From Zelonia costaricensis (lineage: Eukaryota; Euglenozoa; Kinetoplastea; Trypanosomatida; Trypanosomatidae): a DNA stretch of 64,000 nt. Shown here piece after piece: positions 41,501 to 51,929 of this stretch (position 1 is its first letter; every line of letters begins with the position of its first letter). The DNA is taken from positions 112,166 through 176,165 of the forward strand of contig JASAOO010003561.1 of assembly GCA_030849075.1 (NCBI GenBank), written 5' to 3'. The notes under the pieces were generated by a model. It did not search any database. It saw nothing but the letters and a program-made list of their open reading frames with translations, and was not told where the DNA came from. The position numbers and the translations under genes were made by a program.

Positions 41501-42117
41501 CCGACGACTCGGCAACCGCTGCAGCCGGGGATGAAGCAGCCGGAGGCGTGGACGGCGTTGGCCCGTCGAGCATAGCGGAGGATGCGCAGCTTGTGACCTC
41601 GCTGCACTACACCTATCCGCAGCGCCTGCGCGTGCGTGGTCAGGATCTGGCGGAGCCTGCGAAGGCGCCCCCGACCACCCTACCACCGCCGACCGCAGCG
41701 CCCACTGCTCACCCTTCGGCTGCCGCATCGCCCGCCGCGGGACCGCCACTGCCACTGCCGGCGCCGCAGCAACAGCACGGCAACACACCGGCTGCACCTT
41801 CCTCTTCGCTGTCCACAAAGGTGTGGTGCAACGTGGAGGCGGTGGTGAACATCAGCGGCGACATCACGGGCAGGCGTCAGGACATCCTTGTCAAGGCGCT
41901 GCATCGACACGCCCTGTCCACGACGGCGGCGGAGGACAAGCTGCAGCGCACCCCCACGGATGAGGGTGCCGCAGACGCGCTGCAACTGGACAGTCTTCCC
42001 GCCGAGTGGGAGTACGCGGCACAGGCGCCGAGCAAGGCGGCAGCGCTGTGCCGTGAGGTGGTCTGGTGCCAGGCAGCCGCCCTCGCTCTCCTCGAGGGCG
42101 CATCGAGCGCTGAGTAG
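38533..42117 (+). CDS. Large protein of unknown function
   Basis: The protein has 1194 residues from ATG 38533, directly after a strong splice tract. The N-terminal part (MSWVRVECSGGQRYAAPSHG, residues 1-150) has alternating hydrophobic strands such as GGHLGLVTVAVGD and a helix LRQLLTRVFAVLRC. A second alpha/beta-looking segment, VPLVAAYSPSGLLLASPGF to DVLLLTVGDAAAVCLVFP, lies at about 475-575. A third more conserved-looking block, LAMPLEVMLSYVAAVITRNE to ELGLHSFFFLQ, is at about 790-835. Ala/Ser/Pro linkers and an acidic cluster near 1000 separate them. The strand-helix pattern could hide longin-like domains, but this is only a thought. No signal peptide or membrane helix is evident. Confidence 0.82.
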   Translation: MSWVRVECSGGQRYAAPSHGRPTPRLDGLAHLFGEPVRLRAVHTFTSLTQDAAAVSRPVEGSDTEACAGACVILDQRELGGHLGLVTVAVGDEADSEFPSSSEANLRQLLTRVFAVLRCTNESGTQLLLDALCTRAPAPLTASAAAEAVVVREDDGGRRVPPALWQSRAEAAGRSAGEVGALVRASGSVHLYPSGAAPSNRQFLLHLTQAQEFTRSGNLDEDDGAPQAKSLSLQPLQLNASSTSPLGQAQKKAATPADASAQTLLRTARQPLSYAAALRRRSLLFFVRQGVEPLSMLAARVQLTPTKPGRPAHADSTVAAAPQDGTSGGSPGLLAAAAGTPGAAAAPRALREVLVDVFIRVHTGLKGSDGNDASSGAVPRSSSARCVSHLRRLEHKLLHKSASWTAVAETAEESCRLLAWAVARLLAGNERPVRQSRAAALGTLLAHDLWAARDSAGASTSAAPSARGAGCSVPLVAAYSPSGLLLASPGFSTALHPDDRVVIAAVAVDRLARYSAPSHAAGTAATELAAVLRWTSWPMRAKPAYGRAAPGDAVLDVLLLTVGDAAAVCLVFPRVPAPVAALSSTPSATLRAVVALLETTRPTNAAAEKGGAASSSLLNALRTACTQSTAPYSAAFHDALFAVTALEDALDKSRGTDLPDHVGASAPPHATATHTVSTSHAVTATTTTHAKAPGKHSRNAVTSALHKLFSCVPVCRRDPSKDIAAASRQLCITAAEEQSSAYVQQLSSAAAPASTPPPPHKPSSAPASSRGKASARAQATAAYAAALLAMPLEVMLSYVAAVITRNELGVLRPTYELGLHSFFFLQQPQPTSEPAKSALRSVAGAAGSIARAKQTHGEGVHLPQRFAVSFARFHLQQASCTSAVLPEEWADLPEAPDSAARRGGGAGCVHCFEDPSLLLQLNAVGSAAASRVSAGEGTGGGGVAGCAVTPEPAVQTELDTQVSVVPVWALLQVAPSDTPGAARDASDTESDDSATAAAGDEAAGGVDGVGPSSIAEDAQLVTSLHYTYPQRLRVRGQDLAEPAKAPPTTLPPPTAAPTAHPSAAASPAAGPPLPLPAPQQQHGNTPAAPSSSLSTKVWCNVEAVVNISGDITGRRQDILVKALHRHALSTTAAEDKLQRTPTDEGAADALQLDSLPAEWEYAAQAPSKAAALCREVVWCQAAALALLEGASSAE

Positions 42118-42718
42118 TGTCAGTGCGAGTGTAGCGGTTGGGTGGGGGGGACGAGGTGTAGGCGTCTCCAGTGTCTTTGCTGCCTCCTTGCTGGCGCTGC
42201 TCCGCGAGGATGTGCTCGTGTGTCTGCGCCCGACCCAGAAGACAGTGTGGCTCCTGCACCGAACTCGAATGCCACGCCAAGTGCGAACCTCCCGAAAGCA
42301 AATAATGAAAGCAGAAAACGGGACTGAAAAGGGCCGCTGACTGCGTATCGGGAGGAGGACATGCAGAAAGCGCGACCAAGAAAGGAGGCGTCCGCTCTCA
42401 CGGAGCGGCGGGCACCCTTTGCGCGCCGGTGCCCATTCAAATCGCCAGCGCGTCCTTGCTTTCTTTTCTTGTGTTTTGTTTGCTGACATGCGTCGGTCCG
42501 CTCACGCTGCTCCCTTTCTTTGTTTCTTCTCGCTTCGTCAACTTCCCTTCTGTGTGCTCCGCGTTGCGCAGTGGGCACCGGCTGAGGCGCGGTGCAATGA
42601 GCAGCACCGGCGACGTCACTCATACAAACGTCGTACGCTGACCGTCTGCCATCCCTCGGCCCCCCCCCCCTCCACCCACCCCCGGTGGGTACAAGCTTCA
42701 CCCACCCTCTTGCCAGCC
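42118..42718. other. Intergenic region, no gene seen
   Basis: Contains T-rich tracts at 42455-42535 and a C10 run at 42661-42670. For the next gene AGs occur at 42694-42695 and 42715-42716, so the 5' UTR may be only 3-24 nt. Confidence 0.6.
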
Positions 42719-44170
42719 ATGAGCAACAATTCCCACGTCACTGCCGCCGAGCTGTACCAGCTCGTGCACACCCTTCAGCAGGAGCAGCGGCTCATCCAGG
42801 CCGAGCTGCGCGCCGTACAGAAGCGGTCAGAGACGGCGCAGCAGGACGTGCAGCAACTCGAGGAAAGCATCGCAGCCGAGCGTGAGCGCCAGGATGAGCT
42901 TGTGGGCTGCTGTGCGACAGCACGAGGGGATCTTCGCGCCGCCGCAGCAGAGGCAAAAGGTGCTGCGCGGGCAACGGTGGAGGCGTTGGCGGCGGTGCGA
43001 GAAGCGCGGGCGGCGCTGGTGCGACGCTGCCAGACGCGCGTCGCGTCCTGCGCCACGAGGCCGGCTTCTTCGTTTCACAGGGCTACTGCCGCACCTGGCG
43101 CTGCGGAGTATGAGTCTGAGTGCGGCACGGCAGCTGCGGCGAGACCAGATGCAGCGGTGCCGGACGAGGGACGCACATGCCTTCCTGGCTGGGCGCTCTC
43201 CGCGGCGAACGACTTCCTCGCCCCAGCCGTGGCGCTGGAGCTGCTGACCTCGCTGCACGCAAAGCTGCAGCGGTGCCTGACTGAGCTGCAGTCATGCGCG
43301 TCGCCGGCATCATGCCCTGCAGACCCCGACGGCACAAGCGCGCTGGCTGCGCGCGCAGGGAAGTCGACTTGCAATGACGCGGCTGACCCGAACGTGTCAC
43401 GGCCCACAGGCTGCAGCCTATGGCCCTCCCCCCGCAGCGCTTCACCCCCGGCTCTTGCAGACGGCAGTGTCGACTCTCGGTCTGCGCTGACCGAGGAGCC
43501 GACAGCCACGCCTGAGCGGAAACGCATCGGCTTTGCACCAGAGGCAATCTTCCAACGCGTAACGGCGGTGCCGGCGTCCAACTTCAATCGCGGTGGCCGG
43601 CGAACGCGCGTCGACATGCGCGGCGCTAGTCAGCCAACACCCACGCCGGACCCTTCGCCTCCACCCCCTCTGCATCCTCCGCGACGCAGCGAGCCACATG
43701 TGGTGTGCTGTGTGGGCGCGGCTACGACACGCGAGGTCGTACCGGAGACTCCAGCGCAGCCGCGCTGCGGTGCAGCCTTCACGGTGCGCGTGGCGTCTCG
43801 CTCGGCCTCGCTGGTGGCTGAAGCAGCCGCCCTGGGCCTGAAGCGTCGCCGCGCCGCGGCGGCAGCGGCTGTCGTCGCGATTCCTGGCACAACGCAATAT
43901 GAGGTGCAGCTGGAAGGCGGCGTGGGAGATCTGTGCAACTCTACCGTGGCGACATCGACTGCCGGCTGTGAGGCGACGTATTCCTCTCTTGGAGGAGGTG
44001 GAGGTGCTGGTGGCTGGCCACGCTTCGTGGCCCCGGTGGAGCTTGCTGTCGAGGGCGCTGCCGCCGCCGCCGCTGCAGGGGGTTGTGGTGAGGAGCGCAG
44101 CAGCATCGCACACGCACGGCGTCGCACGGTGTGGACGTGGTCACGCAGCTCGGCTTCCCCCCTGGAGTGA
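42719..44170 (+). CDS. Coiled-coil protein of unknown function
   Basis: The protein has 483 residues from ATG 42719 (MSNNSHVTAAELYQLVHTLQ). Residues about 10-110 form a strong coiled coil rich in Gln, Glu, Arg and Ala (for example QQEQRLIQAELRAVQKRSET). A second helical stretch, FLAPAVALELLTSLHAKLQR, lies near residues 162-181. After that the protein is Ser/Pro/Ala low-complexity with scattered Cys, including a Pro-rich run near residue 310-325. C-terminal segments SRSASLVAEAAALGLKRRRA and a Gly-rich stretch follow. Dimerisation through the N-terminal helix is a reasonable inference. The cellular role is unknown, and cytoskeletal, basal-body or kinetochore association would all fit equally. 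Confidence 0.78.
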   Translation: MSNNSHVTAAELYQLVHTLQQEQRLIQAELRAVQKRSETAQQDVQQLEESIAAERERQDELVGCCATARGDLRAAAAEAKGAARATVEALAAVREARAALVRRCQTRVASCATRPASSFHRATAAPGAAEYESECGTAAAARPDAAVPDEGRTCLPGWALSAANDFLAPAVALELLTSLHAKLQRCLTELQSCASPASCPADPDGTSALAARAGKSTCNDAADPNVSRPTGCSLWPSPRSASPPALADGSVDSRSALTEEPTATPERKRIGFAPEAIFQRVTAVPASNFNRGGRRTRVDMRGASQPTPTPDPSPPPPLHPPRRSEPHVVCCVGAATTREVVPETPAQPRCGAAFTVRVASRSASLVAEAAALGLKRRRAAAAAAVVAIPGTTQYEVQLEGGVGDLCNSTVATSTAGCEATYSSLGGGGGAGGWPRFVAPVELAVEGAAAAAAAGGCGEERSSIAHARRRTVWTWSRSSASPLE

Positions 44171-45203
44171 GCGGACGTCGCTCCCTCCTCGTGGAGTCGC
44201 GTTGCCTGCCGCTGTTTGTCCTCTCGCCCCCTTTTTTTTTTAGGTCACTCGTCAACCTCGTCTGGGCGGGTCTGCTAACTTCTGCTACTTGATCTTCAAC
44301 TGGGCAATCAACATAATGAAATATAAGAGAAACGGGAGAACGCATGATTGCGCGGGCGATGCGCGGGGGGGGGAGGGGGCTCGTCCCGTGCGTCGGGTAC
44401 TCACCTGCCCTCTCCCCTCTTCCTTCGGCACCCCACATTTGGCTGCCTTCCAAAGTACAGCGCGACGTCGACGTCGCTCGCCTCAAAGCAACCCCCTCTC
44501 TCTATCCTCCGTGCACCCCGGTGCCGTCCGTTCTGCTCACCCCATTCGCTGGGCCTCCCTGCACCGACCACAACCGAACTCTTCATCCCCTCCCTCCACG
44601 CTCGTGCACGTGTGCCGTCGCCTGTCGCTCTCGTCCCCTCTCCCCTCCCCCGCATTCACACAAACCGACGCGCCCTTGCACAGCAGATCCGCAAAGGAGC
44701 ACGAGTACCCCTCACGCACACACGTCAGAAGCAAAAAACAATACAAAACACTGAAGAAGCTGAGCACTCGCGAACAATAAACCAAGGGACGATCGGAACG
44801 GCACTACAAGGCTCACCTCGCACATCACTCTTCATTTTCTTTCTGTCGTCAGGAGCACGACTAGGCACACAGAGGACGCGAACAACATAGGATCGAGTTG
44901 AAGCAAACAGGCTACGTCCAACCTCCTTCTTTCCCTTTCTCGTTTCTGTGTTTTTGGCGTGTGTGTTCGACGTTGTTGTGCCCCACCCCTTTGCACGTTC
45001 CTCCTGCTCACTTCCGCCCCACCTCCTCCCACCTCCGGAGATCGCAAGAGTTGGTCATCGCTGCCTGTGGCTGACTTCGCTTGCTTACCCAAACCTATTC
45101 CGTTTAGCTTCGCTCGCCCCTCCCCCCTCCCCCAGCCTCTGCTCCCGCGTTTCGCCCCTTCCGCTCTCAGTCATCAACGTCCCTATTTCCTCTGTTGTGC
45201 GTT

Positions 45204-45206
<3 letters not shown>

Positions 45207-45237
<31 letters not shown>
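45207..45237. repeat. (CA)n microsatellite
   Basis: About 15 uninterrupted CA units in the pyrimidine-rich gap upstream of the lipid phosphatase gene. Confidence 0.9.
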
Positions 45238-45238
<1 letters not shown>

Positions 45239-47070
45239 GCACCAACCTCCGCAACCAACCTCATCGTTGTACTTCTCCTCTGCGTTGCGGTACTCAGGTT
45301 CGTTTGTGCCCCCCCCCCCCGCTGTTGCACTTTGAGCATCTGCGTGTGTGTGGGTGCGTGTCTGAGGCGGTGCGTGTACGCAATTCTATTTTTCTTCGGT
45401 ACTCTCTTTGTGCTCGCACGCACGGACGCTTTAACGCTGCGGTGCACCCGGTACCCCCCCCCTCCTCGCTGTGTACCGCGTCCCCTCCCTCTTCTTCCTC
45501 TCCTCCTCCTGCCTGTTTCCCGCAACCGACCTCGACCAGTGCTTTCCCTCTCTCGATTTCTGGTTGTCCCTCTTGTTTGTTTGTGCGCGGTAGCTGCTCC
45601 GAGGCTGGCGAGGAGACGCGCTGCTGCTGCTGCCACCAAGTTACTGCGTGAAGTTCGACTGCAGGACTTCTTCGCGGCACGTCATAGTGCTGCATTGAAG
45701 AACAGCAGGTCGGCGTCAGGCACGAAACTCCTCGTGGCATTCCACAAGCGCGCTGAAGAGACCACGACAAGGCACACAAACACACCCTTCATAAAACTCA
45801 TTTCCGAAGTTCCTCATTTCTTGTTTTGCTTTCTTCTGTTTCTCACATTGTCTGGTGTGGTGCGACAATTCGGTCTATTGACTCCCCGTCCGCATACTAC
45901 TTCTGATTATATTTTTGCGTGTATGCGTGTGCTTTTTTCCCGCTCTTCTTCTCTTACTGGTTAGCGCGTGTGTGTGTGTGTGTGTGTCTGGTTTGTCGCT
46001 TGTTTTTCTTTCTCCGTGCCCCGCCCTTTTCTTCCCCTCCCACGTTTCGGTGTGCTCTCTTGTGTACCTTCGCTTTCCTCTTCGTTTTGTTGCTGGCACA
46101 TGTCAAGCCTGGTCAGTCAGTCTCTCACTTGTTCTTTCTTCTGCCGCGCTCCTCTTCCTCCTCCCTTTCCTTCCCTCTGTGGAGCATCACCCTGAAAGAC
46201 GCGGCGCACCTCGCAAAGGCCCGCGTATCTCATACCCCACTCCCTCCCACCTATCACCGCATTGCCCTCTTGCCTCCCACCCACCGTCGCCGCTGGAGTT
46301 GTTTTCGAGTGAGTTTACAGTGGTGTCTCGCGAAGGTCGTCTTTCGCAGCTTTCGCGTCGTTCACGGCCGCTGCTGCTCTGCGTGCCTTTCTTTTGTTGT
46401 CCCTCCCCTCGTCGACACTTTACCCGAGGTCACTCCCACCCCCCTTTTGTTGTGGTTGTCGTGTTCCTGTACGCCGTCTCTGCACCTCCCTCAAAATCCA
46501 CGTTTCACATCTCCTGTCGCTCTCAACACATCCTCCCCTTGTTGCCCTTTTCTCTTTACATCTTTTTTGTTTCGTCCGGGTGGTTCACTTGCGTCGAGGG
46601 AGGCAGCGTGTCTGCTGTCTTGAAGGAGCCTCACACCGCCCGTGCACCTCTCCCTCCCCCTCCCCCCCTCTGCATCCATCGTGTGTTGCGCATCCCTTTC
46701 ATCTCCTTTTGCATCCCCCCTCGCCCCTCTCCCCACTGCCGACTACCTTCGTTTGCATTTGTGTGTTTGGGCGTGTGTGAGCCGACTTCTTCATCTCCGC
46801 GTTCTCCACCGGTGGCACTGCCGCTTTCCCTGCTTCTCCCCCTCCCTCCCTCCGCACCTTTCCCGTCTCTCTACCTTCTCCATATCTGCCTCTCTGCACT
46901 ACATCTGTTGCTTCTACCTGTGCGTGTCTCTGTTTCTCTTGCTGTGTCCGTCTGTGTGTGTGTCTATGTAGGAGTGCGGTTTGTGTAAGTCCTACTGGAT
47001 CTTGATTGTGACCGCCCTGCCTCGGCGCCCCCTCGAGTCGTGCGTCTTCAGGCTGCCTTTTTTTTCTTCA

Positions 47071-47072
<2 letters not shown>

Positions 47073-47110
<38 letters not shown>
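47073..47110. repeat. (GT)n microsatellite
   Basis: About 19 uninterrupted GT units, the longest pure dinucleotide run I noticed in the window, in the same gap as the CA run at 45207. Confidence 0.9.
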
Positions 47111-47113
<3 letters not shown>

Positions 47114-47520
47114 TGTTTGTGCACATCGCCTGTGGCTTGCTGAGCACGGTGCGTGTGCTTGTCTGTGAGTGTGCCTGCTTGTTTGTGTTCGTGTGCCTTG
47201 TGTTGCTTCCAGCGCTGGCGGTGTGATCGACGCGACCTCAAAGCGCGTGGCGCTCCCTCTTTTCTTCGGCAGCGTCTCCAGTTCTGCCACCTCACTACCC
47301 TCCGCCCTCTCTTTTCTTGCGACACGTCTTGTGGCACTTCTCAAGCCGCTCGCCCCTGTAGCCTCGTTGCCGACTCCCACGCCCCCCCCACATCTGTCCA
47401 TCCTGCCTTCCTTCTCGCTCCACGACAGCCGCGCAGGTAGCCGACAGAGTGACGGAGAGGCGGCTGCGTCGCTTCATCTGCCGCTGCACGCTTGCGCCTT
47501 GATTGCGCGCCCTCTTTCAG

Positions 47521-47551
47521 ACCCCATCCCCTCCCCCCCTCCCCCGCGCAG
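47521..47551 (+). promoter_or_regulatory. Candidate trans-splice acceptor for the lipid phosphatase gene
   Basis: The tract CCCTCCCCCCCTCCCCCGCG leads to AG at 47550-47551, giving a 5' UTR of about 162 nt. A later AG at 47708-47709 lies 4 nt before ATG 47714 and is less likely. Confidence 0.5.
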
Positions 47552-47713
47552 CTGCACACCGCGGACTGCCTCGTGCTCTCACGCTACCGGCCTTGCAACA
47601 CTCTCTTGACTGCTCCTTTCCTCCGTCTTCTTGTCCCCGCCCCACTTCCCCTCCTCCCCGAACATCGCAACGCCCACCGCCACCCCCACCCGCCACCCTC
47701 TCCCAATAGTCGC

Positions 47714-49711
47714 ATGCTCGTCACGACGTCTATGCCAAGCACCCCCGTCTCGGCCAGCCGATCAGAGGACACCCTCACCCCATCCACGGCACACAACTCC
47801 AAGGTGTCCACGAGGCCAGCTGGTGGCCCCCGTGAGGCCGCTTTGGCGGCCCCGCGCACCTTGGGTGAAAGCGGCGCTGACGCCGTCGGCAGCATGCCGT
47901 TCTTCACCTCCGTAGCGACCACCCCTAACACGGCGAGCACGGCGTGGTACAACAACACGAACACAAGCGCCCCCTACCCGCGGCACTCCAGCAGTGCCGC
48001 CACTGCCACCTCTGCTGCTGCTGCTGCTGCTGCTGCTGCGAGTGCTACCTCGCTGAGTTCAGTTGCGGGTGCCTCGGGGTCGCGTGGTCGGCCCAACGGG
48101 TTGCGCATCGCCGTGGAGGCGTCCGATCGGGAAGAGGAGGGGGCCGCGTCCGTCTCGCTGGCCAACGCGCTGTCGCCGCCCAAGGACGGCGAGAGAACGG
48201 GGCGCAGCAGCGACGCGATGCCGGGCCCCGCAGTGACGATGCCCACGACCACCGTCACCATCGCCTCCGTCTCCAGCGCTGTGGCGGTGGCGGCGCAGCA
48301 GGCGCGGGAGAGCCTCGTGCAGTGGCGCCGCCCACAGCGTCCAATTGATTTTCGCGAATGGTACATCTCGCGCCACTGCAACGAGCAGCAGGTGCGGTGG
48401 ATGGGGGAGGTGCAGAACCTGCTTCGCCCCCTGCAGCCCCTCTTTGTGCGCTACTTCCAGCTGTGGAGCCTCACCGGCGAGGCGGAGTTCTACACTCTCT
48501 TCATTCCCACGGTCGTGTGGCTCGGCGGTCCACTCGAGGGCGTGCAGATTGCATCGCTGCTGTGCGTCGGCCAGTACGTGACGGGCACGATCAAGGACTG
48601 CGTCTGCTGCCCACGTCCGCCGTGTCCGCCGCTGCAGCTCTTCGGCAAGCGCTCCACCCACGACAACGAGTACGGCTTCCCGAGCACCCACTCCAGCCAC
48701 AGCGGCGTCTTCTCCTTCTTCATCTACTGCCAGCTGCTAAGCCTGTTTCCCAAGCACGGCTTCCTGTGCTGGCTCGCAGCAGCCTACTACTTCGTGAATG
48801 TCAGCTTTTCACGCATCTACCTCGGCATGCACTGGATCGGCGACCTGATCGGGGGCTGGACGGTGGCGTTTATCAGCATTCTGTTCCACGTGTCATTTCT
48901 CGATGACTGGGAGGCCGCCATCCTCACCCGCGGCGACGCCCCGTGGTGGGCCTACATACTCGTGTACGTGTTTCTGCACGTGCTGGCCATGGCGCATGCC
49001 ACCCCACACGACCCGTGCCCGTGCTACGTTGACAGCATGCGCTTCGTCGGCGTCATGGCGGGCTCGACGACTGGATTCTGGTGTTTCTACGCGATGTACG
49101 GGACGCTCTCCGCGCGGCCGCGGGCGGAGAAGAACTTCGATACCCTCTTCTCGGTGGAGTTCCTGGTGCAGTGGGTCGTCTGCATCCTCATCGTCTTCGC
49201 CAGCAAGGAGCTGTCGTCGTATCTGGGCGGCTACGCGCTCAAGTACCTCTTCAAGTGCATGTCCGGTGCCTATGCCCAGCGGCTGCCCAAGGCGCTGCAG
49301 CGGCCCTACCTCGTTGTGGCGCGCGCAATCGGCTTCACGACGCTTGGCAACGAGCGCGGCCCGCGTCGCTACGTCCCTTTCACGGCGAACAATTCGTTCT
49401 CCTTCATGCAGAGCGGCGTGTACGCCGATGGCGTCGTGCAGGACAGCAACATCAGCGGGGACCGGCGCACTCCCAACCCCGGCGTCGAGGCCGAGGTGGT
49501 CGAGGAGCCGGACGGGTACGTGACGAGTTCGCAGGTGTGGTCACTGCGCACGCACCGGCACTGGTGGCTCTGGGACGTGCACAAGCGCACCATATCGTAC
49601 GCCATCACCGGCTTCGTGATCGCGTTTGTGTGCCAGGTGCTGCTGCGGGAGGCCTTCGGCGTGGGGAAAAGGTTGCCACCGCACTTCAAGCCACCGACTC
49701 CGGCGCCGTAG
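47714..49711 (+). CDS. PAP2-family lipid phosphatase, sphingosine-1-phosphate phosphatase-like
   Basis: The protein has 665 residues from ATG 47714. Residues 1-205 are a low-complexity extension with a poly-Ala run. The catalytic core carries all three PAP2 motifs: KDCVCCPRP (K-x6-RP, Lys294-Pro302), PSTHS (323-327), and SRIYLGMHWIGD (Ser366, Arg367, catalytic His373, Asp377). KDCVCCPRPPCPP, EYGFPSTHSSHSG and SRIYLGMHWIGDLIGG match sphingosine-1-phosphate phosphatases (LCB3/SGPP) better than other PAP2 enzymes. Several membrane helices follow, including one at the C-terminus. The expected reaction is removal of phosphate from long-chain base phosphates at the ER, feeding sphingolipid salvage. 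The long N-terminal tail is unusual for the family. Confidence 0.9.
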   Translation: MLVTTSMPSTPVSASRSEDTLTPSTAHNSKVSTRPAGGPREAALAAPRTLGESGADAVGSMPFFTSVATTPNTASTAWYNNTNTSAPYPRHSSSAATATSAAAAAAAAASATSLSSVAGASGSRGRPNGLRIAVEASDREEEGAASVSLANALSPPKDGERTGRSSDAMPGPAVTMPTTTVTIASVSSAVAVAAQQARESLVQWRRPQRPIDFREWYISRHCNEQQVRWMGEVQNLLRPLQPLFVRYFQLWSLTGEAEFYTLFIPTVVWLGGPLEGVQIASLLCVGQYVTGTIKDCVCCPRPPCPPLQLFGKRSTHDNEYGFPSTHSSHSGVFSFFIYCQLLSLFPKHGFLCWLAAAYYFVNVSFSRIYLGMHWIGDLIGGWTVAFISILFHVSFLDDWEAAILTRGDAPWWAYILVYVFLHVLAMAHATPHDPCPCYVDSMRFVGVMAGSTTGFWCFYAMYGTLSARPRAEKNFDTLFSVEFLVQWVVCILIVFASKELSSYLGGYALKYLFKCMSGAYAQRLPKALQRPYLVVARAIGFTTLGNERGPRRYVPFTANNSFSFMQSGVYADGVVQDSNISGDRRTPNPGVEAEVVEEPDGYVTSSQVWSLRTHRHWWLWDVHKRTISYAITGFVIAFVCQVLLREAFGVGKRLPPHFKPPTPAP

Positions 49712-51929
49712 GCAAGCGTGCGAGCAAGTAGGTTGCCGTAGAGGCGGCAGGCGGGGGACTCGAGAAGGGCGGACGGTCACGCTGTTGTTGTCGCGGTTTC
49801 TCCTCTTTGCGTTTTTCATTGCCTTGCACTGCGAGCACGCGAATGGTGCCCGCACATCGCTGGCCGAGTAGTGGGCGTTAGGTTCCCGCCGCCGAGCCGC
49901 AATACCTCTGCTTCTGACATGATGTCTGTTTCTTTCTGGTCTTCTTCATCGCCGTCGCCGTCTCTGTCCATCTTCCTGATGGGTCCCCTTTTTTGTCCTT
50001 GGTGGTGGTGGTGGTGGTGGTGTGTGTGTATGTGTAGGGCAGTCGTCGTCGCACTCCCCTAACGGTGTCCTTTTGCAATTCTCGCGTTGTCCTTTTTAAA
50101 TACTCACTTGGCGCCGAGACGTTGGGTAGCTCTGTTGCTTGGACTTCCCCCCTCTCCCTTCTCATCACCACACTTGGATGCGCGTGCTACCCCCTCCCCC
50201 CTCCCTCTGTGTGTGTGTGAGTGTGTGTCCGTTCGGGCGCCTGCGTGACTTGCCTGTTTTCCACTTTTTTTTTTTGCTGTTTGATGTCACTGCGTTGGTG
50301 TGCGCAAATGAATTGTTTGTTTTCGCGTCTGTTGGCGTGAGTGTGTGTGCGTGTGTTTGTATAGGGCATTATAAGCCCCCCCCCCCCTCTTCCTCCGCCC
50401 TGTCTCATCGCTTCCAGTGTGCTCGGCGCGTCTCAACCGCTCCCTTCCCCTTCTGTGGCAACAGAAGCGCTGTTTTTCGTTTTCTTCTCTGGGTCAGTCG
50501 ATGCTCTTCTCTTCTCTCGTTGTGTGTCGTTCTTTCTCACTCTCACTCACCACTACCGTGCCCCGTTGGTCTGGCAGACTTCCTCGCTGCGTTGCATTCG
50601 ATGTCTCCATTTTCTTTTAGTCGTGGTGCGTGTGCTGCATAGTGAGCCGATGAGCACGAAGCGGTTTTTTTTTTTTTTTTTGGACGACACACGACTACAT
50701 AGCAGTCGCGCGGACACATACAGGCACACATGCGCGCAAATGTAGAACTGCGTACCTCCCCAAATACAGTTTTTCATGCGCGCGCGTGCTATTATCTGTT
50801 CTCGTGACGCAGCTACGCCGAAGTCGTGACGTTCGCATGTCTTTTTTTTCTTCCCGAGTTTTGCCTTGTGTGTGTGTGTGTGTGAAGAGGCACAGCTCTG
50901 CGCTGGATCGCTGTCAGCCAGGTGCGGTCGCAGTGGTGGGTGCGAGCGCACGTGGTGGAAGTGGGGGCAAAGTCAAGATCAGAGCACGAGAAACGCGCTG
51001 CTCTCGCTAATGGCGGGCGAGAGAGAGAGCGAGAGAGGGCAAGGGGGCAACGCGTTGCACCTCGCCATCTCTGCAAACATTTTTGTTTTTTTGTCAGCTC
51101 GCGCTCTTTTCTCCTCTGCCCGTTTCGTTCACGTATAGAGGCGCGTGCACGCACTTGGCGCTGGACCGCAACGCAAAACACACACACGGACGAAGCGAAA
51201 AAAAAATGAAAGCAATGGACGAGGACATACACACACACACACACACACATACACACACATACGCACGTGCAGAGCGCAATGTTCACCGTGTGCAGTCTTT
51301 CTGTGCGTCCGTCGCTCCATCAGCGGCCCCCCGTCCTTTTTCGTTTGTCCCCACCTTTCCGACCAGCGGACGCTGACTCACAAGTCGTGTCTCTTCGCAA
51401 GGCTTGCCCGATGGCCTTCGTCGTTTACGCGTCGGTCCCGCTTCATTCACCACAACTCTTGTTCGCTCTTTTTTTGTTCGTTTGTTTCTTTATGACTAAG
51501 TGCTTCGAGTGGGGTTGTGTATGAGAACCCGCCCCCGCCCCCGCCCCCCACCTTTCTTTTACGGTCTCACCGCCACCCCTGTGGGCGGCGGTTGATTCTC
51601 TTTCTTGCAGTGGCGAGGGGTGCGGGGGAGGGGAGGGGGGGGGGCAGCGAGCACGAGGTGAAGAGGCGCTGACGTGGTGGTTCAAGGTGCTCCTGCTTCA
51701 GGGGGGGGGGAGATCTACGTGTCCGCCGCAAAGGGAGCAGGAGAAAGCGAGAGTGCACCCGCTTTGGGTGTCTTCCGTTCTCTCATCTCTAATGTACACA
51801 AGTGTGAGGTGAAACTGAAACGAAAAGCACAAACACTGAAGAAAGAACTCGTGCAGCTGCGCATTGGCTTGCAAGTAGCACGTAAGGTGGAGTCCCTGTG
51901 AGAGGGGGAGGGGAAGGGCGGATGTGCAC

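Larger units (their letters stand above)
44171..47713. other. Intergenic region (3.5 kb), pyrimidine-rich, no convincing gene
   Basis: This is the longest gap between genes here. An A-rich, lower-GC stretch at 44280-44340 and another at 44730-44800 probably mark 3' UTR. From about 44950 to 47700 the + strand is dominated by C and T, interrupted by (CA)n at 45207-45237 and (GT)n at 47073-47110, and by a normal-composition island at 45640-45780. The two long open frames (44948-45964, 45915-46988) translate to Pro/Leu/Ser/Phe-rich sequence and I reject them as genes. Confidence 0.6.

Noticed and set aside
44948..46988. Two overlapping + frames of 338 and 357 codons
   Set aside because: Pro/Leu/Ser/Phe-rich translation of C/T tracts, including microsatellite-encoded His-Thr and Cys-Val runs; no start context or motif.
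51674..51901. 75-codon + frame with a Lys-rich C-terminal helix
   Set aside because: Codon use lacks the strong G/C third-position bias of real genes here, and it sits beside G-runs without a clear splice tract. Too short to support.
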